Of a DNA stretch of 64,000 nt, positions 9,289 to 17,581 are shown piece after piece. The DNA comes from Sphingomonas phyllosphaerae FA2 (lineage in GTDB: Bacteria; Pseudomonadota; Alphaproteobacteria; Sphingomonadales; Sphingomonadaceae): the NCBI RefSeq assembly GCF_000427645.1, contig NZ_KE386571.1:1415676-1479675 (forward strand), written 5' to 3'. Below the pieces are notes generated by a model. That model worked only from the letters and a program-made list of their open reading frames with translations. It did not search any database and had not been told where the DNA came from. Position numbers and translations under genes: made by a program. Position 1 is the stretch's first letter, and each line of letters opens with the position of its first letter.

Positions 9289-9480
9289 CGTCACCCCGGA
9301 CTTGTTCGAGACCTCTGCGCAAGTCCCCTTCTTGTACCCCGGCGAAGGCCGGGGCCCAGTTGGGGGAGGCTGATGATGCGCGTTGCGCTTCGTTTGATAG
9401 GCCTTCCCAACTGGGCCTCGGCCTTCGCCGGGGAACAGAAAGTGGATGTCGTAGAGGGCTTCAACAAGTCCGGGGTGACG
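9289..9480. repeat. Nested double inverted repeat (type C inside an outer repeat)
   Basis: The outer arms 9289-9306 'cgtcaccccggacttgtt' and 9463-9480 'aacaagtccggggtgacg' are perfect complements. Inside them lies a complete type C element: 'ccccggcgaaggccggggcc' from 9337 pairs with 'ggcctcggccttcgccgggg' ending 9433. Together with the repeat at 9174 this fills the 366-bp gap between the flavoprotein and the PLP enzyme; I see no gene there. Confidence 0.8.
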
Positions 9481-9485
9481 GGTGC

Positions 9486-10805
9486 TCAGATCGCCGCCAG
9501 CGCCTGTTCCATGTCGGCGACCAGATCGTCGGCATCCTCGACGCCGATCGAGATGCGGACGAGGTTGTCAGTGATGCCGAGCGCCTGCTTGCGTTCATCG
9601 GCGACCGAGAGATGCGTCATGCCCGCCGGGTGGCTGGCGAGCGTTTCGGTGCCGCCGAGGCTGACCGCGAGCTTCGCGATCTTGAGCGCGTCGAGGAAGC
9701 GGAACGCCTCGGGCTCGCCGCCCTTCAGATACAGCGAGAAGGTCGAGCCGCCGCCGGTGCAATGGCGACGGTAGATGTCGGCCTGCCGCCCCTCGGCCTC
9801 GGCGAGGAAGCCGAGATAGCCGACGCGCTCCACCTTCTCGTGATCGCGCAGGAAAGCGCAGACCTTGGCGGCATTTTCACCGGCGCGGCTCATGCGCAGC
9901 TCCAGCGTTTCGAGGCTGCGCATCAGCATCCATGCGGTGTTGGGGTCGCAGATCGTCCCGATCGTGTTGCGCATCGCGCGGATCGTGTTGATGAGCGGCT
10001 TGGCGCCCAGCACCGCGCCCGCGACCAGATCGGAATGGCCGCCGGCATATTTGGTGAGGCTGTAGACTACCGCGTCGGCACCATGCTGGAGCGGTTGCGA
10101 CCAGAGCGGGCCAAGGAAGGTGTTGTCGATCGCGATAGGGGGCAGCTCCTCCGCACCCGCGAAGATCGCGTCGCGGCTGGCGCGCACCGCCTCGACGTCG
10201 ACCAGCGCGTTGGTCGGATTGGCGGGGCTTTCGAGATAGATAAGTGCGACGCGGCCGGCGTCGTTCGCCTTCTTCATCACCGCGTCGATCTCCTCGCGGG
10301 TCGCCCCCGCCGGAAAGTCGAGCCAGTTGACCCCGAAGCGGCCGAGCACGCGCGCGATCAGTGTCTCGGTCGCGGCATAGAGCGGGCCGGAGTGGACGAT
10401 CGTGTCCCCGGGGCGGACAAGCGACAGAAATAGCGTGGCAATGGCCGACATGCCGCTGGAGAAGGTCAGTGCATCCTCCGCGCCCTCCCAGATGCCGAGC
10501 CGGTCCTCGAGAATCTCCTGATTAGGACCGTTGAAGCGCGAATATACCAGCCCCTCGGCGCCGCCGGGACGCTTTCCGGTGACGCCCTCGAAGTGGCGCT
10601 TGCCCGCGGCGGCATTGGGGAACACGAACGTCGAGGTGAGGAACACCGGCGGCTTGAGCGCGCCCTCGGACAGCGCGGGGTCATAGCCGTGCCCCATCAT
10701 CAGCGTCGCCGGCTTGAGCTTGCGCCCGCCGATCGAATCGATCTCGGCCTTGGGAGAGCGGCGGGTTTCGACGCCGGTCAGATCGTCTTCGGTCGGCTTG
10801 GTCAT
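9486..10805 (-). CDS. Cystathionine gamma-synthase family PLP-dependent enzyme
   Basis: 439 residues, fold-type I PLP enzyme of the Cys/Met metabolism family. The Schiff-base lysine is K252 in 'YSLTKYAGGHSDLVAG' and the pyridine-nitrogen aspartate is D227 in 'IAIDNTFLGP'. 'SSGMSAIATLFLSLVRPGD' and 'SGPLYAAT' supply phosphate and ring contacts. Family members do gamma-replacement or gamma/beta-elimination on homoserine esters, cystathionine or methionine. The ~30-residue N-terminal extension and the acidic insert fit the subgroup annotated as cystathionine gamma-synthase family in sphingomonads. The exact reaction (metB, metC, metZ or megL) cannot be fixed. Confidence 0.88.
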   Translation of the reverse strand: MTKPTEDDLTGVETRRSPKAEIDSIGGRKLKPATLMMGHGYDPALSEGALKPPVFLTSTFVFPNAAAGKRHFEGVTGKRPGGAEGLVYSRFNGPNQEILEDRLGIWEGAEDALTFSSGMSAIATLFLSLVRPGDTIVHSGPLYAATETLIARVLGRFGVNWLDFPAGATREEIDAVMKKANDAGRVALIYLESPANPTNALVDVEAVRASRDAIFAGAEELPPIAIDNTFLGPLWSQPLQHGADAVVYSLTKYAGGHSDLVAGAVLGAKPLINTIRAMRNTIGTICDPNTAWMLMRSLETLELRMSRAGENAAKVCAFLRDHEKVERVGYLGFLAEAEGRQADIYRRHCTGGGSTFSLYLKGGEPEAFRFLDALKIAKLAVSLGGTETLASHPAGMTHLSVADERKQALGITDNLVRISIGVEDADDLVADMEQALAAI

Positions 10806-10816
10806 GACAGTCTCAC

Positions 10817-11224
10817 CTATTGCGAGCGATAAGGAACGAACGAACCCATCGCGCAGCTACCGCTGGGGATGCGCGCCGGGAGGTCGATGGTCTGGGCGAT
10901 GTCGCCGCGGCACAGCCGGGTCTGGAACTGGCGCGTGACGATCGTGTCGCCGCGCGCCACCGCCTCGCAGCCGCCGCCGGTGTCGGTGACGTAGACCAGC
11001 TTGCGGCTGACGCGGTACAGCAGCTTGCCGTCGTAGGCGGTCAGTTGCGGGCGGGTCCAACGCGTGTCGATACAATCCTGCGGCTTGCCGGCGACCTTGC
11101 CGGCGAGCAGCTTTTCGTACGCGATCCGGTTCTTGTCGGGCCTGTCGGGCTTTTGCGCGGGGGCAGCGACCACCGCCGCCGCGCCGAGCGCCGCCGCAGC
11201 GGCGAAGGTGATGAGGAAACGCAT
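10817..11224 (-). CDS. Small exported hypothetical protein
   Basis: 135 residues from the chosen start (MRFLITFAAAAALGAA), preceded by a good GGAGAG site. A signal peptide is evident with cleavage near 'AAPAQK'. The mature protein contains four cysteines (in 'PQDCIDTRW', 'GGGCEAVARGD', 'RLCRGDIAQ' and 'SGSCAMGSF'), probably two disulfides in the periplasm. The family is common in sphingomonads and has no known function. It lies 11 bp downstream of nothing in its own direction and just upstream of the PLP enzyme, possibly co-transcribed with it. Confidence 0.75.
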   Translation of the reverse strand: MRFLITFAAAAALGAAAVVAAPAQKPDRPDKNRIAYEKLLAGKVAGKPQDCIDTRWTRPQLTAYDGKLLYRVSRKLVYVTDTGGGCEAVARGDTIVTRQFQTRLCRGDIAQTIDLPARIPSGSCAMGSFVPYRSQ

Positions 11225-11281
11225 CGCTTTCTCTCCTTCTATCCGCACGTTACCGGCATGGTTACGTGCGATACCATATCG

Positions 11282-11998
11282 TCAGCTCTGATCCTTGCGC
11301 AAGCGGCGTTCGGCAAACGTGGCGACATCGGGCGCGCGCAGGAACGGATTGGTCGCACGCTCAACGCCGATCGTGGTCGGGATCGTCGCTTCGCCGGCGG
11401 CCCGAAGCCGGTCGACCTCCGCCATCCGCGCCACGAGCGCCTGATTGTCGGGCTCAGCCGTCAGCGCGAAGCGGCCGTTCGACTGCGTATATTCGTGCCC
11501 GCAATAGACGCGGGTCGCGTCGTCGAGTTCGGCATAGCGCTGCATGTTCGCGAACATCTGGGCGGGCGTGCCCTCGAAGAGCCGGCCGCAGCCCATCGCG
11601 AACAAGGTATCGCCCGTGAAGATCACGCCATCGTCGGCGAAGTGGAAGGCGATATGTCCGGCGGTGTGGCCGGGGACGTGCCACACGTCGGCGCGATGCT
11701 CGCCGAGCGACACGACATCGCCCTCCCCTACGCCGTCGTCCAGCGCGTCGATCTTCGCGCGCTCGGCTTCCGGGCCGATGACCCGCGCGCCGGTCGCCTG
11801 TTTGATCGCCGCCGCGCCCGCGACATGGTCGCCGTGCCAGTGCGTCAGCCACACCGCGTCGATCGTCCATCCGCGCGCCACCGCCGCGTCGAGCAGCGGC
11901 TGCGCCTCGCCCGGATCGAGCGCGACCGTGCGCGCGCCGTCGTGGAGCAGCCATGCGTAATTGTCGCTCAGGACCGGGACGCGGACGATCTCCAGCAT
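11282..11998 (-). CDS. gloB: Hydroxyacylglutathione hydrolase (glyoxalase II)
   Basis: 238 residues of the metallo-beta-lactamase fold. The binuclear metal signature is H53-x-H55-x-D57-H58 in 'THWHGDHVAG'. Further ligands are in 'VPGHTAGHIAFH', 'FTGDTLFAMGCGRLFEGT' and 'VYCGHEYTQSN', where Y and K-type residues bind glutathione. It hydrolyses S-D-lactoylglutathione to D-lactate and glutathione. It is the middle gene of an operon: gloA ends one base before the gloB start region, so glyoxalase I and II are made together for methylglyoxal detoxification. Confidence 0.95.
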   Translation of the reverse strand: MLEIVRVPVLSDNYAWLLHDGARTVALDPGEAQPLLDAAVARGWTIDAVWLTHWHGDHVAGAAAIKQATGARVIGPEAERAKIDALDDGVGEGDVVSLGEHRADVWHVPGHTAGHIAFHFADDGVIFTGDTLFAMGCGRLFEGTPAQMFANMQRYAELDDATRVYCGHEYTQSNGRFALTAEPDNQALVARMAEVDRLRAAGEATIPTTIGVERATNPFLRAPDVATFAERRLRKDQS

Positions 11999-11999
11999 C

Positions 12000-12443
12000 T
12001 TACCACGTCCCGGTGTTGGGCATCGACGCCCAGGGCTCGGCGGGGTCGAGCGTGCCGTCCTGCAACAGCTCGATCGAGATGCCGTCGGGGGTCTTCACGA
12101 ACGCCATATGCCCGTCGCGCGGGGGGCGGTGGATCGTGTAGCCGTGATCGAGCAGCCGCTGGCAGGTCTCGTAGATATTGTCGACGCGGTAGGCGAGATG
12201 GCCGAAGTTGCGCCCGCCGGTATATTGCTCCGGGTCCCAATTGTGGGTCAACTCGACCTCGGCATTGGCGCGTTCGCCGGGCGCGTTCATATCCTCGGGC
12301 GTGGCGAGGAAGATCAAAGTGAAGCGGCCCTTCTCGTTCTCGATGCGGCGGACTTCCCTGAGCCCGAGCAGCTCGAAGAAGGCGATCGTCGCGTCGGGAT
12401 CGGTGACCCGGATCATCGTGTGCAGATATTTCAACGTCTTCAC
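12000..12443 (-). CDS. gloA: Lactoylglutathione lyase (glyoxalase I)
   Basis: 147 residues, VOC fold with two beta-alpha-beta-beta-beta units. Metal ligands match glyoxalase I: H8 ('LHTMIRV'), E64 ('AEVELTHNW'), H82 ('GHLAYRV') and E125 ('GISIELLQ'). It isomerises the hemithioacetal of methylglyoxal and glutathione to S-D-lactoylglutathione, the substrate of the adjacent gloB product. The short length and absence of an extended loop suggest a Ni2+-type bacterial enzyme. It sits between an alpha/beta hydrolase gene (9 bp upstream) and gloB (1 bp gap), clearly one operon. Confidence 0.95.
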   Translation of the reverse strand: MKTLKYLHTMIRVTDPDATIAFFELLGLREVRRIENEKGRFTLIFLATPEDMNAPGERANAEVELTHNWDPEQYTGGRNFGHLAYRVDNIYETCQRLLDHGYTIHRPPRDGHMAFVKTPDGISIELLQDGTLDPAEPWASMPNTGTW

Positions 12444-12452
12444 TCCCGCCCG

Positions 12453-13178
12453 TCAGGGCACCACATCCTCGACGGCGCGGATCAGCAGCGCGATATCGTC
12501 CTCGCGCGAGAGCCGGTGGTCGCCGTCCTTGACCAACCACGTCTGAACGTGCGGCGAGCGGATCAGTTCGGCGAGCCGGCACGTGCGATGCCACGGCACG
12601 TCCGGGTCCTGCTGCCCTTGAAGCAGCCGCACCGGGCCGTCGAAGGCGACCGCGCCGCCCATCAGGCGGTTCGCCTCGCCGGATTGCCAGAAGCGGCGCG
12701 TGTAGACGGTCGGCTCCGGCCCGTACGGGTTCGGGCGTTCGAGGCGACCGTGCTGGAGCAGGTACATCTTCTCATCCTGCGAGAAGCCCCAGTCCGTGAA
12801 ATCGGGCGCCGGCGCGATTCCGACCAGCGCCGCGACGCGCTCCGGCCGGGCAAGCGCGGCGAGCAACGCGATCCACCCGCCCATCGACGAGCCGACCAGC
12901 ACCACCGGGCCATCGACGTGATCGATCATCGCCAGCGCATCGTCGCGCCAGTCGGCGAGCGACTGGTCCTCGAACTTGCCCTCGCTGGCGCCGCAGCCGC
13001 CGTAATCAAAGCGCAGGTAGGCGCGGCCTTGCGCCTTGGCCCATTCCTCGAGCGCGACCGCCTTGCTGCCGGTCATGTCGGAGGCATAGCCGGGCAGGAA
13101 GACGATCGTCGGCGTGGCGCCAGGGGTATGATGATAGGCGAGCCGCGGACGCGGCGGTTGCGATGTGACGATGCTCAT
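12453..13178 (-). CDS. Alpha/beta hydrolase (peptidase S9-like/esterase)
   Basis: 241 residues from MSIVTSQPPRP. Catalytic features are visible: nucleophile S98 in 'LVGSSMGGWIAL', oxyanion region 'VFLPGYASDMTGSKA', and the C-terminal histidine in 'VKDGDHRLSRE'. 'RFDYGGCGASEGKFED' is typical of small serine hydrolases related to BEM46/palmitoyl-thioesterase-like proteins. It is the first gene of the gloA-gloB operon, so it might act on a thioester or lactoyl compound, but that is inference. The frame is open 36 codons further upstream into a repeat-poor region; this start is favoured because the protein fold begins here. Confidence 0.85.
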   Translation of the reverse strand: MSIVTSQPPRPRLAYHHTPGATPTIVFLPGYASDMTGSKAVALEEWAKAQGRAYLRFDYGGCGASEGKFEDQSLADWRDDALAMIDHVDGPVVLVGSSMGGWIALLAALARPERVAALVGIAPAPDFTDWGFSQDEKMYLLQHGRLERPNPYGPEPTVYTRRFWQSGEANRLMGGAVAFDGPVRLLQGQQDPDVPWHRTCRLAELIRSPHVQTWLVKDGDHRLSREDDIALLIRAVEDVVP

Positions 13179-13287
13179 GCGTCCGGCTTTAGCGGGAAGT
13201 CGCGGGGGAGCGGAAGGGTGGCGGTGGTCGCGGCGCTCGGTCTCAACCGCGCTGAAGGGCGGGATGACGTGGGGTGGATGGTTCATC

Positions 13288-13364
13288 CGTCATTGCGAGC
13301 GTAGCGAAGCAATCCAGGGCGTCTTGATCTGGCCCTGGATTGCTTCGCTACGCTCGCAATGACG
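13288..13364. repeat. Intergenic inverted repeat, type A
   Basis: Near-perfect arms 'cgtcattgcgagcgtagcga' and '..tcgctacgctcgcaatgacg', each about 30 bp, around the loop 'gcgtcttgatctggc'. It has the same orientation of the asymmetric loop as the copy at 9174. Confidence 0.9.
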
Positions 13365-13374
13365 AGAGAATTGC

Positions 13375-13454
13375 CGTCATCTCGGACCTGATCCGGGATC
13401 CCGCTTCTTGGACGGCGGGAAGAAGCGGGTCCCCGGATCAGGTCCGGGGCGACG
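13375..13454. repeat. Intergenic inverted repeat, type B
   Basis: Left arm 'cgtcatctcggacctgatcc..' and right arm '..ggatcaggtccggggcgacg' pair over about 35 bp, with 'cccgcttctt'/'aagaagcggg' near the apex. Related copies are at 43579, 55540 and 56971. It directly follows the type A copy at the 3' end of the Mur-ligase gene. Confidence 0.9.
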
Positions 13455-13464
13455 AAAGGAATGG

Positions 13465-14874
13465 TCAGCGGCCCAGCATCCGCACCATCTCGGCCGCGAG
13501 CAGCGACAGCGTGTCGTCGCGTGCACCCATCACGACGATGCGATCGCCGGGCCGCGCCTGTGCGACGCAATGCGCCGCCGCCGCGGCACGATCGGGAATG
13601 TGCAGCGCGTTGCAGCCGGCGATCGTGACGTCGTGGACGACGTCGGCGCTGGTCACATCGCGCGAGACGGTGCCACCCTGATAGACCGGGTCGGGCAACA
13701 CCAGCAGATCGTCGGCGCGCAGGTGGGTCGCGAACATCGCGGCGAGTTCGGCGCGCATCACCTTGAGCGGGCCGTAGCCGTGCGGCTGGAACAGCGCGAT
13801 GACGCGGCCGGGGAAGGCGTGGAGCGTGTCGAGGGTGGCGGCGATCTTGTCGGGGTTGTGGCCGAAGTCGTCGATCACGGCGACGCCGTTCGCCTCGCCG
13901 ACCAGATCGAAGCGGCGGCGCAGGCCGGTGAAGCGCTCAACCCCTGCGACCGCCTGTTCGAGCGAGAGGCCGGCGGCGAGCGTTGCGCCGATCGCGGCGA
14001 GTGCGTTCGATACATTGTGGCGGCCCGGCACCTTGAGCGCGACGGACAGCCGCCGACCGCCCGCGATAAGCGTGAAGCGGATCGCGAACGGTTCGGCGAC
14101 CATATCGGTCGCGAACAGGTCTGCGCTTTGATCGACCAGCGAGAAGCGGGTTACTCGCGCCGGGGGCAGCGCCATCGCGAGCCGCGCGGCGTCCATGTTG
14201 TCGGCGTTGATCACGGCGGCGCGGGCACGGCCGATGAAGTCGCCGAACAGTTGGTTCAACTCGTTGAGCGACTTGTGATCGAGGCTGACGTTGTTGAGCA
14301 CCGCGACCTGCGGGCGATAGAGCGCGATCGAGCCGTCGCTCTCGTCAACCTCGCTGACATACGGATCGCCCTGCCCGACCAGCGCGCTGGCGAACGGACG
14401 ATCGGTGCTGGCGAAGTCCTTCATCACCGCGCCGTTCATCACGGTCAGGTCGTGGCCGGCGGCGTGGAGGATCGTCGCGATCATGCCGGTCACGGTCGAC
14501 TTGCCGCTGGTCCCCGCCACCCCGATCGGCTGTGCGGCGGCGTTGAAGAGGGCGGCGTTCAACTCGGCGCGCGACAGGCGGCGGCAGCCGAGCCGGGTGG
14601 CGGCGACGATGTCGGCGACACTGTCCTCGACCGCGGCGGAGGCGACGACGATCTGGTCGGGCGCTGTCACGCCGCTGCCGTCCTGCGCGAACAGCTCGAT
14701 GCCGAGCGCGCGCAGGCCGTCGAACTTGGCGGGGACGCGGCCCTGATCGAGCCCGCGGTCGCTGCCGGCGACGATCGCGCCGCGTCCGCGGAGGATCATC
14801 GCCAGCGGCATCATTCCCGATCCGCCGATCCCGACCAGAAAGAAGCGCTGGCCCGATACGTTGCCGTCATGCAT
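13465..14874 (-). CDS. MurC-like UDP-N-acetylmuramate ligase
   Basis: 469 residues with full Mur-ligase architecture. Residues 12-35 form the UDP-MurNAc-binding Rossmann start ('FFLVGIGGSGMMPLAMIL'). The ATP P-loop is 'GTSGKST' at 121-127, the central domain has 'SEVDESDGSIALYRP' and 'VLNNVSLDHKSLNE', and the C-terminal domain has 'DDFGHNPDKIAATL'. Mur ligases add an amino acid or peptide to UDP-MurNAc in the cytosol. The gene is not in a division/cell-wall cluster; it diverges from an LD-carboxypeptidase gene 50 bp away, so a role in murein recycling (Mpl-like tripeptide ligation) is plausible. It could instead be an accessory MurC paralogue. Confidence 0.82.
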   Translation of the reverse strand: MHDGNVSGQRFFLVGIGGSGMMPLAMILRGRGAIVAGSDRGLDQGRVPAKFDGLRALGIELFAQDGSGVTAPDQIVVASAAVEDSVADIVAATRLGCRRLSRAELNAALFNAAAQPIGVAGTSGKSTVTGMIATILHAAGHDLTVMNGAVMKDFASTDRPFASALVGQGDPYVSEVDESDGSIALYRPQVAVLNNVSLDHKSLNELNQLFGDFIGRARAAVINADNMDAARLAMALPPARVTRFSLVDQSADLFATDMVAEPFAIRFTLIAGGRRLSVALKVPGRHNVSNALAAIGATLAAGLSLEQAVAGVERFTGLRRRFDLVGEANGVAVIDDFGHNPDKIAATLDTLHAFPGRVIALFQPHGYGPLKVMRAELAAMFATHLRADDLLVLPDPVYQGGTVSRDVTSADVVHDVTIAGCNALHIPDRAAAAAHCVAQARPGDRIVVMGARDDTLSLLAAEMVRMLGR

Positions 14875-14924
14875 GGCGGCGGGCTATCGGCGCTTTGCGC
14901 GGGCGTGACAAGCAGGAGGTGGCG

Positions 14925-15740
14925 ATGCGGATCGGAGTGCTGGCGGCGAGCAGCGTCGCCAACCCGGACGTGATCGCACCGGTTTCCGCCTTCGCGGCGG
15001 TCGCTTACCCTGAGATCGACCTCGTCTTCCACCCGCAATGCTATGCGCAGGACGGGCATTTCGCCGGATCGGACGCGGTGCGCGCGGCGGCATTCCTCGA
15101 ATACGCCAACGATCCCGCGTTCGATGCGATCTGGTTCCTGCGCGGGGGTTATGGGTCGAACCGGATCTTGGCGACGATCATGCCACAGCTTGGGCCGGCG
15201 GCGCGGGCCAAGAGCTATCTCGGCTATTCCGACGTCGGGTTTCTGCTCGGCGCGCTCTATGCGCGGCGGATCGGACGCCCTGCGCATGGGCCGATGGCGA
15301 GCGATATCCGGCGGCGTGGCGGGGACGCGACCGTGGCGCGGTCGTTGGGGTGGCTGGCGCGGGGCGATCGCGCCGGGCTGGAGCCGGGGCTAGACGGGCG
15401 GCCGGCGGCGGCGTTCAACCTGTCGATCCTCGTCGCGCTGATCGGGACGCCGTACCTGCCAGATCTCGCCGACCATGTGCTGATCGTCGAGGAAGTATCG
15501 GAGGCGATGTATGCGATCGACCGGATGCTGTTCACGCTCGGCAATGCCACACAGCTCCGCAGCATCGCGGGGGTGCGGCTGGGCGCGGTGACGGCGGTGA
15601 AGGACAATGAGCCCGACTGGAGCGAACCGATCGAGGCGATGATGGTGCGCTGGTGTCGTGATCTGGGCGTGCCCTATCTTGGGCGCGCGCAGGTCGGGCA
15701 TACGCACGCGAACCATGTGGTGCCGTTCGGGGTGGCGTGA
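14925..15740 (+). CDS. ldcA: LD-carboxypeptidase (S66 family)
   Basis: 271 residues. The S66 catalytic triad is visible: S102 in 'YLGYSDVGFLL', E189 in 'LIVEEVSEAMYAIDR' and H259 in 'QVGHTHANHVVPFG'. The enzyme removes the terminal D-Ala from cytosolic murein tetrapeptides, yielding tripeptide for re-use. There is no signal peptide, as expected. The ATG at 14925 is preceded by AGGAGG ('agcaggaggt'), which decides the start over an in-frame ATG 30 bp upstream. It is divergent from the MurC-like ligase, its likely pathway partner. Confidence 0.92.
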   Translation: MRIGVLAASSVANPDVIAPVSAFAAVAYPEIDLVFHPQCYAQDGHFAGSDAVRAAAFLEYANDPAFDAIWFLRGGYGSNRILATIMPQLGPAARAKSYLGYSDVGFLLGALYARRIGRPAHGPMASDIRRRGGDATVARSLGWLARGDRAGLEPGLDGRPAAAFNLSILVALIGTPYLPDLADHVLIVEEVSEAMYAIDRMLFTLGNATQLRSIAGVRLGAVTAVKDNEPDWSEPIEAMMVRWCRDLGVPYLGRAQVGHTHANHVVPFGVA

Positions 15741-15758
15741 GCGTCGGACCGACGACCG

Positions 15759-16742
15759 TCAGTGCGCGATGCCGAGCAGCAGGAGCAGCGCCACCCAGAT
15801 CACCAGCGCTGCCAGCGCGGCGAACAGCGCCGCCGCCGTGCGCACCGTCGCGCTGCCGTTGCCGAGCCGGTAGGCGCCGCGCATCTGCGCGAACAGATGC
15901 ACCGGGAACAGCAGCATCAGCAGCGCCACGCCGGACAGATGCAGCGCGCTGGACCACAGGATCATCGCGGTGATGAGCAGGCTGACGAAGCTCATCGAAT
16001 AGGTGACGAACACCGCATGGTCGAACAGGTGCACGTCGCGCCGCCATGCGAACAGCAGCCACATAAACGGCACCGACAACGGGATCAGCGCCCAGGAGAA
16101 TTTGTAGCCGTTCGCCTCCATCTTAAAGAGCAGCAGCTCCGGGTCCTCGATCGCGTGGTTCAGCTTTTCGTCGAGCGTGTGCCAGCCCGTCCTGATCGAC
16201 TCGTTCACGCCATCGGAAGCATTGGGCATCCGATCCATGATCTTCCGGGCGTCCTCCAATTCCTGCGCGTTCGTCGCAAGCTTCGCGATGCGCGCGTCGA
16301 TTTGTCGCGTGTCGCGCCCGGCGGTCGTCGCTTCGGCGCGTTGCCGGCGGAGCGTCTGGCCAAGGTCCTCGATGCGGGTCTGCTCGGCGACGAGCTGCGA
16401 CCGCGCGTCGCGGGTCGGCGCGTTGACGTTGGCGAAGCCGCCGAACAGCGAATAGGCGATGTAGAGCAGGAACACCGAGAAGAGGTACAGAGCCAGCGGC
16501 GAGAGGAAGCGGCGGCGCTCGCCGTTGATATAGCGGCGGGTCAGCGCGCCGGGGTGGCGCAGCAGCATCCCGATCGTGCGCCACACCGCGCCCTCGATGT
16601 GCAGGACGCCGTGGGTGAAGTCGTGCCACCACGCGCCGAGCGTGCGGTGGATGTGTCCGGACTGGCCGCAGACATGGCAATAGTCACCGATGCGCGTCGC
16701 ACCGCAATTCAGGCAGGTCGCCCCGCCGCCGCTCATCTCCAT
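15759..16742 (-). CDS. DUF3667 family membrane protein
   Basis: 327 residues. The N terminus has a zinc-ribbon, C10-x2-C13 and C22-x2-C25 ('CLNCGATRIGDYCHVCGQ'), then 'WWHDFTHGVLHIEGAVWRTI', the signature of the DUF3667 family. About four transmembrane segments follow (for instance 'LSPLALYLFSVFLLYIAYSLF' and the three C-terminal hydrophobic stretches), split by a ~110-residue charged region with coiled-coil character ('ARSQLVAEQTRIEDLGQTLRR'). The function is unknown. It is followed by a retropepsin-like gene upstream on the same strand, 69 bp away. Confidence 0.85.
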   Translation of the reverse strand: MEMSGGGATCLNCGATRIGDYCHVCGQSGHIHRTLGAWWHDFTHGVLHIEGAVWRTIGMLLRHPGALTRRYINGERRRFLSPLALYLFSVFLLYIAYSLFGGFANVNAPTRDARSQLVAEQTRIEDLGQTLRRQRAEATTAGRDTRQIDARIAKLATNAQELEDARKIMDRMPNASDGVNESIRTGWHTLDEKLNHAIEDPELLLFKMEANGYKFSWALIPLSVPFMWLLFAWRRDVHLFDHAVFVTYSMSFVSLLITAMILWSSALHLSGVALLMLLFPVHLFAQMRGAYRLGNGSATVRTAAALFAALAALVIWVALLLLLGIAH

Positions 16743-16811
16743 CTCGCTGATCCGCCCCGTTTATCCCCGCGGCCGGTCTGGCACAAAGCCGGCGCGTGCG
16801 GCAAGACAGCG

Positions 16812-17438
16812 TCAAACGGTGGGCTTCGTCTCTTGCGGATGGTGCGGCGTCAGGATCAGCGTGCGTCCCTCGACGCGCCAGCTCTTCAGCCGCGACAGGA
16901 AGTTCATTCCCAGCACGTCGACGTCGCCGAACGCGGGCGAGACGACCACCGCCAGATCGCGCGCGACGACATTGCCGAAGCGCAGTTCGGGCACTTCGCC
17001 GGTGTCGGCGCGGATCGTGCCGTTGGCGGTCTTGAGCAGCACCGGAAAGACGGCGGGCTTCACCTCGACCCCGGCGGCCGCGGCAGTGGCCGGGGACAGC
17101 GCGGTGATCGTCGCGCCGCTGTCGACCAGCAGCCGGTGCTGCGTCCCGCCGATCGTCGCGCGGACGTAGAAATGGCCGTCGCGGCTCATGCGAATGCGGG
17201 TTTCCTCGCCCGCGACCTTCTGTTCGTCGAGATCGAGCGCCGCCGCCGCGCGGCCGAGCCACGGGTCGAAGCGGCCGCGCTCGGCGATCGTCGCGTAGAG
17301 CAACAGTCCCGCACCGACCCATAGCGCGAGGCTGACCAGCGTCCGCAGGATCGGGATGCGTCGCGCCACCAGCGCCGCGACGAACAGCGCGCCGAGCAGC
17401 AGGTAGAAATGCGGGTTGGCCGAAATCCAGGCGGGCAT
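16812..17438 (-). CDS. Membrane-anchored retropepsin-like aspartic protease (clan AA, TIGR02281 type)
   Basis: 208 residues. Two N-terminal hydrophobic segments (about 10-26 and 34-50) anchor the protein. The C-terminal ~120 residues are a retropepsin fold with the catalytic 'LLVDSGATITAL' (D106-S-G-A) and the closing 'DVDVLGMNFLSRLKSWRVEG'. A single active-site motif means it must dimerise, as retroviral proteases do. Related alphaproteobacterial proteins (for example Rickettsia and rhizobial homologues) are inner-membrane proteases of unknown substrate with the catalytic domain in the periplasm. It is divergent from the thrS leader. Confidence 0.88.
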   Translation of the reverse strand: MPAWISANPHFYLLLGALFVAALVARRIPILRTLVSLALWVGAGLLLYATIAERGRFDPWLGRAAAALDLDEQKVAGEETRIRMSRDGHFYVRATIGGTQHRLLVDSGATITALSPATAAAAGVEVKPAVFPVLLKTANGTIRADTGEVPELRFGNVVARDLAVVVSPAFGDVDVLGMNFLSRLKSWRVEGRTLILTPHHPQETKPTV

Positions 17439-17515
17439 GACGACGATATAGGGACGGCAAGCTTGCTGGAGAATGGCTGGCGCGGGCGCGGGCGGTGCGC
17501 TATGTCGATCGCGTG

Positions 17516-17581
17516 ATGACGATGCCCACTACCACCACGACCCGGCCATGTCCGGGGGCCGGCGCCCGCGTCATCGGCTGA
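17516..17581 (+). CDS. Threonine-rich leader peptide of thrS
   Basis: A 21-codon ORF upstream of thr[22 protein letters not shown]-stop. Codons 5-9 (17528-17542) are five consecutive threonine codons, and six of 21 codons are Thr. There is no Shine-Dalgarno sequence, but a TATGTC hexamer at 17501-17506 would, if it is the -10 element, start the RNA within about 3 nt of the ATG, giving leaderless translation. The position, length and codon content fit a ribosome-stalling sensor of charged tRNA-Thr. See the attenuator that follows. That it is translated is inference. Confidence 0.62.
   Translation: MTMPTTTTTRPCPGAGARVIG

Noticed and set aside
9241-9290. tRNA-like 'ggttcgagtc' segment
   Set aside because: No acceptor, D or anticodon arm can be built around it; it lies between two repeats.
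13288-13454. Adjacent similar palindromes considered as a CRISPR array
   Set aside because: The units are different inverted repeats, without regularly spaced spacers, and no cas gene is present.
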